Positions 38,259 through 45,089 of a DNA stretch of 45,089 nt are shown here, piece after piece. How positions within the stretch are numbered: position 1 is the first letter of the stretch; each line of letters starts with the position of its first letter. The DNA is taken from positions 1,641,936 to 1,687,024 of the forward strand of contig BFEA01000198.1 in NCBI GenBank assembly GCA_003427395.1, read 5' to 3'. Source of the stretch: Chara braunii (lineage: Eukaryota > Streptophyta > Charophyceae > Charales > Characeae). The translations under genes and the position numbers were made by a program. The notes below the pieces were generated by a model. The model made no database searches and was not told the origin of the DNA. It saw nothing but the letters and a program-made list of their open reading frames with translations.

Positions 38259-39128
38259 AACCCTGTCATTACAGGTGGAGACAACGGTTAGTGTGGTGAG
38301 TACTCAGCATGGCCATCTCACCATGAAGAACGAGCCACCGTGACGGCCGTGGTGGGTAGTGGAGCGAGGACCGAACTCACCAAAACTAGACTTTGACGAG
38401 TGATCGGTCGAGGCCCTAAGCCAGCCCCCCCCGCCCCGCCCTCCCACCCGGAAAGGTCTGCCACACCCCAGACACACCACTGGCACTAGAGGCACATCAT
38501 GGCCGGGCGGTGATGGCCTGGACCACTTCCCTCACATATATATACTGCCCGGTGAACTGTAGGCAGAAAGGGAGAAAAGTCACAGAGAACTGCCCGGTGA
38601 ACTGTAGGCAGAAAGGGAGGAAAGGACAAGGAATGGTGTATAGATATATTTTCTGCACTGGGACTACCCAGGGACCTTGGCCTGTCCAGGTGGGTCCCGG
38701 GCAACATCCCATCGCTCCATGACAGCCTAGGTTTAGGGGCTGTCATTTGCTTTTCATCTAGGTGGCTCCTGCCTCCTTCCCTCTCTTCTTGCTCATATTT
38801 TCTACTTTTTTTCTCCCCTTATTTTCTGTCTCTCCCTCTCTATGTGTTTCTTGCTTGAGATTCCCCTGAAACTTGTTTCTCTCCAAATGTCCAAATGTTT
38901 TTGTAACAAAATAAAATTTCCTTTGCCCCCTGCATGAGCCCCGCATCAAGACAACCCTTCCTGCCATGGTGGTGTTGGATCCGTCGGTGGTGTACGTGTG
39001 TTAACTTGCATGGCTCTGTGCGTGATTGTGTAAGCATGTAGTCAGCTTACATGGCTCACCTCGGTAGGTGACACATGTCTCTTGGTAGGAGTTTATGATT
39101 TGGTGAGAGTGCCCAAAAAAACTGGCAC
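38259..39128. other. No gene; duplicated 44-bp word
   Basis: ACTGCCCGGTGAACTGTAGG then CAGAAAGGGAG occurs twice in tandem (38544-38588, 38589-38632). The region to about 38350 may be 5' sequence of the decayed minus-strand gene. Confidence 0.5.
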
Positions 39129-39235
39129 AAAATGTACATCTGTGTAGCACACCGAAATGCCACGTTCGGACTCGGTACCGAGCGTTCGGGTTCGGTCACC
39201 GAGCCCGAACGGGATGCTATGCAGATGTACATTTT
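39129..39235. mobile_element. Hairpin MITE, family D, copy D2
   Basis: Left AAAATGTACATCTGTGTAGC, right complement AAAATGTACATCTGCATAGC. Inner CGTTCGG and GGTACCGAG/CGGTCACCG words pair. It directly abuts repeat G1. Confidence 0.85.
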
Positions 39236-39236
39236 A

Positions 39237-39542
39237 GAAATAACGGCAGACATGGCATGTTTTGAAACCCTAAAGGCAAAAAAAACACGTGCCGACAAAG
39301 AAACCACGTGGCAACTCGAAATGAGCGATTTCGGTCCAAAAGTATCCGTTCGGCATTTTTTTTTTGGGTTTTGTTTTTCCCTCTGACACCACGGCCCACC
39401 CCTGTAAATATGACACCCAGTCTGATACCACGGCTGTCGGTCCTCCCGTTGCCTTTTCGAACTCTGTGTGGTTTTCTTAGCCGAGGCGTGTTTTTTTTGC
39501 CCATTCGATACTCGAAGGTGACATAAGCGTGTACTTACCCCT
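39237..39542. repeat. Dispersed repeat G, copy G1
   Basis: Starts GAAATAACGGCAGACATGG and ends GTGTACTTACCCCT. About 305 bp shared in order with 44365-44670 (TGTTTTGAAACCCTAAAGGC, ATGAGCGATT, AAATATGACACCC, TGCCCATTCGATACTC). No coding evidence, no terminal repeats seen; SINE, solo LTR or other. Confidence 0.8.
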
Positions 39543-40055
39543 ACATTTTATTATTTATATCAGTTAAACCATCACCAAAGCCTTCCAAGGCTCGCAAGCG
39601 TGCAACTGCGCCTTTTCAAAGTGGCTTGCTGTGTTCACTACCGGCCTAGGTCGGAATCCAAAAGCCCTTACCGCGTAAACCGGTAAGATTCCTACACTGC
39701 TTTAGGTGAACTGGCGGTCTCTTAAAAAAAAACGTTTTTGTTGTTGTTCACAAAGAGAATGAAAGAAAAAGAAAAAGGAGCAGAAAGCAACAAGGGTTGT
39801 GGCCGGTACGTTGATCATCCAACAGGCTGTACGGTGAAATTTTATTTTTTTACTGAACAAGTATGTTTCTTCATATTTATTTTCTTTCCAACAAAAAACT
39901 TGGAAAAGTAGATTTCCTCAATTCTGGCTAGACAAGAAACATAGGCAACAGTCCGTTCGCAGTTCCTTTGCTGATGTGGATACACTGTACATGACACAAA
40001 TCTGACTACGAGGAAGGGAGTATGAAGATGCGCCGGGCTGTGCTAGGTGTATGAC
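39543..40055. other. No feature recognised
   Basis: Unique-looking, AT-balanced, no supported ORF. Confidence 0.3.
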
Positions 40056-40161
40056 TGTCTTCTCCCAAACACAATACACCCTGATCATGAATGTACACAG
40101 GCTGTCTTACTGGTCAGATACATGAATGCTGAGCATGCATTGTGTCCGAGGCGAGATGGTA
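40056..40161. mobile_element. Diverged family A MITE, copy A7
   Basis: TGTCTTCTCCCAAACACAAT, ATCATGAATGTAC, TGGTCAGATACATGAATG, GCATTGTGTCCGAGGCGAG. Same layout as the intact copies but many substitutions. Confidence 0.5.
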
Positions 40162-40324
40162 GTAGCCGGTGTTTGTGGCTGTTGTCAGTGCTTTGGCTGA
40201 CTCGTAAATCTGGCTTAGGAGGGGCCCGGAAGAGCTGGGGGGGGAGGAGGGAAGGGGGGGGTTAGGAATCTCCGAGGTGTCCCGGGAGCCTGCCTGTGGC
40301 AAGAGATAAAGTCATCGGCTGCTG

Positions 40325-40433
40325 GCGCCTTCCCTTGAACACAACGTACCCTAATCATGAATGTATGTGCAAGCTATTTCCGGTCTGATACGAGTAGGAT
40401 GAGTGTGCATTGGCTTTGGAGGAGGAAGCTAGT
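40325..40433. mobile_element. Diverged family A MITE, copy A8
   Basis: GCGCCTTCCCTTGAACACAA, CGTACCCTAATCATGAATGT, TTCCGGTCTGATACGAG; right arm eroded (GTGCATTGGCTTTGGAGGAG). Confidence 0.5.
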
Positions 40434-40738
40434 AAAGTGGAGGTTTGGGTAGGGTAGGGAAGGAGGGTGATTGTGACAAGAAAGCTCATAATATCCACGA
40501 AATATGCTGCTGTCCTTGGAAAAGTTGCGAAAGACAGTGCCAACGGACTGAGTACGCAACTGAGGGCAAGTGCATAGTGTATACTATAGTGTCTAGTCGT
40601 CCAGATTTATTCTGACAGAGGTGCCAGCGTTCGTTCAAATTTTGCCAGCATCAGGCATGTCAATTGAACTTATATCCATGTCATCAAGCCACCCTGCCCC
40701 CACCTTCTTGCACAGACAGACAACACAGGAAGAAACAC

Positions 40739-40847
40739 TACCTTCTTCCCCCGAATACAATGCGCAGTCATTATAGCCGTATTTAGACTGAAAGATGTCC
40801 CAAATACAGCTATAATGGCCATACATTGTATTCGGGGGAAGAACGTA
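40739..40847. mobile_element. Hairpin MITE, family A, copy A9
   Basis: TA on both sides (40739-40740, 40846-40847). Left CCTTCTTCCCCCGAATACAA, TGCGCAGTCATTATAGCCGT; right AGCTATAATGGCCATACATT then GTATTCGGGGGAAGAACG. The flanks (ACACAGGAAGAAACAC ... GATGGGCATACTGCAAAG) faintly resemble U6, too weak to call. Confidence 0.8.
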
Positions 40848-42515
40848 GATGGGCATACTGCAAAGAATATTCATCCTTCTCCTTATCCTTTACTACGGGC
40901 TACTATGGAGGTGATCTGCTCTTGTTCTTGGCATTGCAGTGGAACTGGCTCTCTGCATGACATATAGCTGTTTTCACTTTTTTAAAGTTTTTCCTATCGC
41001 TATAGTCTTATAGATATATATTAAAACTAGATAAATTGAGTGGAAATAAGTCCTTTCATTCTAATACAGTTGCACAATGACTGGACAAGTGTGAGGGAGT
41101 TGGAGTGTAGTTTTGAGGGTAGGTATAGAACTTGAATTAAGTGTAATATCTCTACGGCTCTGCCAGGTTTCAGAGTCTCAGGCTGAAATGCCGTCTGGAG
41201 CTGTCGCTCTGCCGGATGGGCTTTCTACAGGGAACAAGAGCATCATGCCACTTCCCTTCTTGATAGAAAGGTGGTCTTTTTTCCCACCCGAAAAAGACAT
41301 GGAGAAAAGGGGGTGGTGCTGCGGGGTGGGGGGGAATGATCGAAAGGGTTAGTAACCAACCGCCCCTTCCCCCGCATTACCGGGGATCCTACTCTGGGCA
41401 CCAACAGGTGAGTGCACAGCCATGTCAAAACCAGGAGTAGTTTTGCGACGGGTGGCTTCTAAGAAAGGTAGGTGGACCAACCAGAAGATCTCTGTCATGA
41501 TGAAAATTGGGCAGGGTTTCTTATTCTGTAGGTCCTTGAGCGGGGTACCTGGCATCTTTCGGTCAATGCCACACTAGCAAGCTGTACCTCACTTGAGAGG
41601 TGCCTTCGTACGATTTGGTCCCTCATTTTGTGTATCGATTTCCTCCACCTGTAGTTCCAGCCCCCTTCTCCACTGAACCCTACCTAGCATCCTGAAGCAC
41701 TGACATAAATGGATCCCTAGCTTTTTTTTTTTTTTTTTTTGTTTTGGAATCCCTAGCTTGTTTCCTTAGCAGCTCTACCCAACCGCACCATGGATAATGT
41801 GGGTGCCATGACAACCGTCATGGCTGGCTGAATTTTGTGATCAGCGAGCCAATTGCTTTTTTACATTCAATAATTGTCATCACTCTGCCCTTGCTCCCTA
41901 ATCTCCTTCCTTTGCTGAAAGTGCTTTCGTTATCCAGTCGGTTATTTTAGTCCTTGAGTGTACATGTACAGGGTCCATGTCAGCCAGCAATGGCATGGAG
42001 TTGGACTGTCCACATTCGTGGTATGCGGATGCTGCTGATCAGTGATTTGGAGGATAAGTGCACCCACAGCGTGCTGTCGACTCTCGTGAAGCAAGTGTGC
42101 ATCTGCCCTTCATTCACGGCGGGGGATTTGTTACCCCTGAGATGAGTGCACCGTCAAGTTGTGGGCTTGTGTTCATTGCCGACCTACCGATACATGCATA
42201 TACCTCCTGAGGGGTGTAGGTTGTATCTCGTGGCCGCTATGTCAGCCCCCTAATGGCCACCTTTTCCTTGCTGACGCAGCAGAGAGCTTCAACTGTGTAG
42301 AGGCGGGGCCCCACGTCGTTTCAGGGACACTTCCTGTGAAAACTGTTTTGATGAATTATGATCCTCTCTGGCTCTCTGGCCAACTGAAGGACAGTGCAGA
42401 CACAGTCTGTATCACCATAAGTACAGTTGCTTGTGCTCAAAGGATATCAGGAGTGGCTATGTTGCCTCCTCTCTCTTTCTTTCTTCTCTCCTTCCTCCCA
42501 TTTTCTTGCTCTCGT
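40848..42515. other. No supported gene
   Basis: T run at 41720-41740. Open frames (for example 41113-41352, 42159-42533) show no domain. Intron or unique intergenic sequence. Confidence 0.35.
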
Positions 42516-42788
42516 GCATTACCTGCTCCTTGACTGATTGTCTTCTTCCTGCTACGCTGAACGACATTGCAGCGGGCATACTTCGATTTGATAACATCAG
42601 TGGCCCATTGACAAAACGGTCTGATTGCGAACTGAGTCAGATAGCGAACTCTCCTGCATTACCCGCTCCTTGACTGATTGTCTTCTTCCTGCTACGCTGA
42701 ACGACATTGCAGCAGGCATACTTCGATCTGATAACATCAGTGGCACATTGACAAAACGGTCTGATTGCGAACTGAGTCAGATAGCGAA
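42516..42788. repeat. 140-bp tandem duplication
   Basis: Units 42516-42655 and 42656-42788 differ at only a few positions (for example GATTTGAT/GATCTGAT, GCCCATT/GCACATT). Because 140 is not a multiple of three, the same peptide appears in two different frames. Confidence 0.95.
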
Positions 42789-43101
42789 AGCGCGTAAGAA
42801 TTTGACTGTCTTTGCGGATACCGCTAAATACATCAAAAGACTTTCGAGGTTCAAACCAACCCCTCCTTGCCTCCACCCCGCTAGAATGAGCAGCAAGTGC
42901 AGTGGCCCAAAGCAGCCACTACTTGTTTGATGTGGGAAGTAAAAGGTGGAAAAGGAAGCAGCCTCTTCTCCCTCGTCTCCTTTCCTGTTTCCCCTGCTTT
43001 TGGTTTTCTGAGCTTTTCTCTTCATTATCCTTTTCTCATCCCATCAACTCGTCGAGGACACGGTTCTGTTTCACGGGTGAGCATAGGTATAGCCGTGGCT
43101 C

Positions 43102-43297
43102 TTAAACCACCAGTACACCCGGGCCTGGTGGCCTTCCGCTGCACACCAAGCTTTACCGAACTGCCAGCAGCACACTTCTTTTTTTTTTTGGCTGGCGCGG
43201 CCAGCCGTTGTGGTCCGGTAGCCCCGAGCCTCCAAAATTTTCATAGGCGATGAAACATTTCTCCACACAAGGCTGGGCCGGTGTACTGGCTGTTTAA
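43102..43297. mobile_element. Family C element, copy C5 (both ends present)
   Basis: Left TTAAACCACCAGTACACCCG then GGCC; right complement TTAAACAGCCAGTACACCGG then CC. 196 bp. An inner GGCTGGCGCGGCCAGCC palindrome and CCGGTAGCCCCGAGCCTCC are shared with C3. Confidence 0.75.
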
Positions 43298-43976
43298 CGA
43301 GGACAGAGCAAGGGGTCTCTCCGAAGAGAGATTGGGGGGAACTGGGTGGGTTTTTGAACCACTTCATTGACAGAGATGGTGGCGGATGGTGGCTGCTGTT
43401 TGAGGCCTGGGATCCTGCGTGTAGTTTGGACTAGGGATCACCGAGTCCGGAGGGCCTTGTGACTGAGGGGACGGTCGGTCAAGGCCTGAGCACCCCATTC
43501 ATGATGAGACGGGGCCTTTCGGGACCTCGTTGATGACCGTGATCTGATGGGGTTAGCGATTGCAAGCCTCCTCACGACAATGGAGTTGGGGTGGCCTCGC
43601 CCAGTGCAGTTCACGTTTCCCTGCAATGACGGAGATGTGGGCTCCATGGTGGTCATGGCGGGTGCATGTTGAGGACTGCGTTCATATTTGACCAGTAGAG
43701 ACTGGAACTGATGTGGCTCTTCACTAGGACGGAGCTTGGGGTATTCTTGTGGACAGAGACTGGATCTGGGCTGCTGGTTGATGTCTGGAGACAGAGACTG
43801 GATCTGGGCTGGTGGTTGATGTCTGGATACCCTCGCCAAATTTCTAAGTTCTTCCCAATTACGTGTTTTATGGCAGGGGTGTATTGTGCCCTCTTGGACT
43901 GTTTTAGGGCAGAGCAGCATCAGACACGGTGACTCTGATGTAGTAAGACTTGCCGGAGTGAGAATTGGGTTCGTAG
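43298..43976. other. No supported gene; 38-bp tandem duplication
   Basis: GACAGAGACTGGATCTGGGC then TG(C/G)TGGTTGATGTCTGGA occurs twice (43752-43789, 43791-43828). The long minus-strand frame 43920-43438 is Pro/Ser/Gln-rich without a recognisable motif. Confidence 0.5.
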
Positions 43977-44041
43977 GGATTGATGTTCCGTATCCAGGTT
44001 TTTTTTTTTTTTTTTTTTTTTTTCCGAAGTAAGCTACATTG

Positions 44042-44100
44042 TTCTCTCAATTTCACCTCACACTACCTACCTGCCACTAGTAATTATAGTCATATGGGAA
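44042..44100. repeat. Dispersed repeat R, partial copy 3
   Basis: TCTCAATTTCACCTCACACT, ACCTACCTGCCACTAGTAAT, TATAGTCATATGGG matches the first half of 6738-6800. Confidence 0.4.
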
Positions 44101-44364
44101 GCTCCGTAGCAGCCAGAACCATGTTCAAGAGAGAACATGCAGGGGCTGCTCACGACCTGCTAGTTGGTTTTGTTCTTTTTGTTAAATTTCTCATTGGTTA
44201 CACTTTCTATGTGATTGACGATCTGAAACTCTTAAGCCGAAGCTGGGTAATGGCCCTGGTACTAGTATAATTTCTGTAGTCTTTAGTGAAGGGACGCTGG
44301 GCGCAGTTCCCAGCACGTGATGCTCCCCACGAATAGATTGGAGCATGTTCCCTTTTTTTCTTTT

Positions 44365-44670
44365 GAAATAACGGCGGACACGGCATGTTTTGAAACCCTA
44401 AAGGCAAAACCCTAAAGGCAAAAAAAAACTTGCGCCGGCAGAGAAACCAGGCGCCAACTGGAAATGAGCGATTCCGGTTCAAATGTATCCGTTGACCATT
44501 TTCTTTCGTTTTTTGTCTTCCCCTTCGACACCACGGCTGACCCCTCTAAATATGACACCCGGTCTGACACCTACTACGTTTCCTTTTTGAATTCGGTGCG
44601 TTTTCCATCGCTGACATGTGTTTTCTTTGCCCGTTGGATACTCAAAGGTGACATGAACGTACTTACCCCT
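44365..44670. repeat. Dispersed repeat G, copy G2
   Basis: Collinear with 39237-39542. It has a 15-bp extra AAACCCTAAAGGCAA unit near 44395-44412. Confidence 0.8.
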
Positions 44671-44990
44671 TTTCCTTTTCTTTTTTTGATCCTTCTCTCA
44701 TCCAGTGTACCTCAACTGGCCGATAGTGTTCTCTTGTGATTCCATCCTGGTCAAGGTCATGAGCATCTATTCCAATTCCTGGATTGTTTTGGTGATATGC
44801 AGCAGTATGTAAGCCTGTAATGAGAATGTCTCAATGCACCGGATGGCCCGTGAACTCTGGCGACGTGGTAAGTCCTTGTCCAAATGCATCCTGGCAGGCT
44901 GTCTGGGTGCAACCTACTGATGAGTCAATGGCAGTCCAACGACATGATCATGCTTTTTTAATGGAGTTGTGTATAGCAAACATGACAACA
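44671..44990. other. No feature recognised
   Basis: No ORF or repeat I can defend. Confidence 0.3.
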
Positions 44991-44992
44991 CA

Positions 44993-44996
44993 CTCA

Positions 44997-45089
<93 letters not shown>
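44993..45089. repeat. CA then GA compound microsatellite at the window edge
   Basis: CA repeat (44993-45032) passing into GA repeat that runs off the end. Confidence 0.95.

Noticed and set aside
40739-40870. U6-like flanks around MITE A9
   Set aside because: The joined flanks share only scattered words with U6; similarity too weak without a covariance-model score.
43438-43920. 160-codon minus-strand ORF
   Set aside because: Pro/Gln/Ser-rich, contains a 38-bp non-coding-type tandem repeat, no motif and no relatives in the window.
44393-44416. AAACCCTAAA words resembling plant telomere repeats
   Set aside because: Only two units separated by GGCA, and one is shared with repeat G1; not a telomere tract.
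44830-44876. AATGCACCGGAT resembling the 5S rRNA A-box region
   Set aside because: Only about 12 bases match; the following sequence does not keep the 5S internal promoter.

Overview
This is a repeat-rich eukaryotic nuclear segment with one clear protein-coding gene. That gene, four remnants of Pol III-type small RNA genes, plant-style TA-target MITEs, very many microsatellites and an 860-bp assembly gap suggest a large, draft-quality streptophyte (green plant lineage) genome. A charophyte alga such as Chara is my best guess. It rests on general character, not on a marker gene.

Layout. 0-5.4 kb: small dispersed repeats, a U6 snRNA fragment (495-540), an open-reading stretch (1.1-2.0 kb), a decayed member of an unnamed protein family (3.6-4.1 kb) with its conserved 3' tail, a hairpin MITE, and a second U6 fragment split by another copy of that MITE. 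5.5-7.2 kb: a tRNA-like remnant, a CA microsatellite and a hairpin element just upstream of the gene. 7.4-8.85 kb: the clear gene, a four-EF-hand calmodulin-like protein with a long low-complexity N-terminal extension. A broken extra EF-hand and a long GATT/AATC inverted repeat follow it. 9.3-21.4 kb: no recognisable gene, but at least four inverted-repeat families, a tRNA-derived SINE-like family, minisatellites and microsatellites. 21.95-22.78 kb: a degenerate array whose unit core is a palindrome. 23.9-26.4 kb: a small Cys-rich ORF and two candidate exons on either side of the gap (25294-26153). 26.9-27.8 kb: an inverted-repeat element with CGTACG-rich arms. 29.1-29.6 kb: the intact relative of the decayed family member at 3.6-4.1 kb. 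30.2-36.4 kb: AT-richer, with a 527-bp element flanked by TTA duplications, a 290-bp inverted-repeat element and long tandem duplications. 36.9-38.3 kb, minus strand: a coiled-coil coding frame broken by four stops and a frameshift. 38.5-45.1 kb: more MITEs, a dispersed 305-bp repeat and tandem duplications.

The strongest story is between the repeats. The TA-target hairpin MITE (family A, about nine copies) sits inside a U6-like sequence and inside a tRNA-like A box. Uninterrupted relatives of both target sites are in the same window, and a third tRNA-like copy carries what looks like its excision scar. No operon-like organisation applies.
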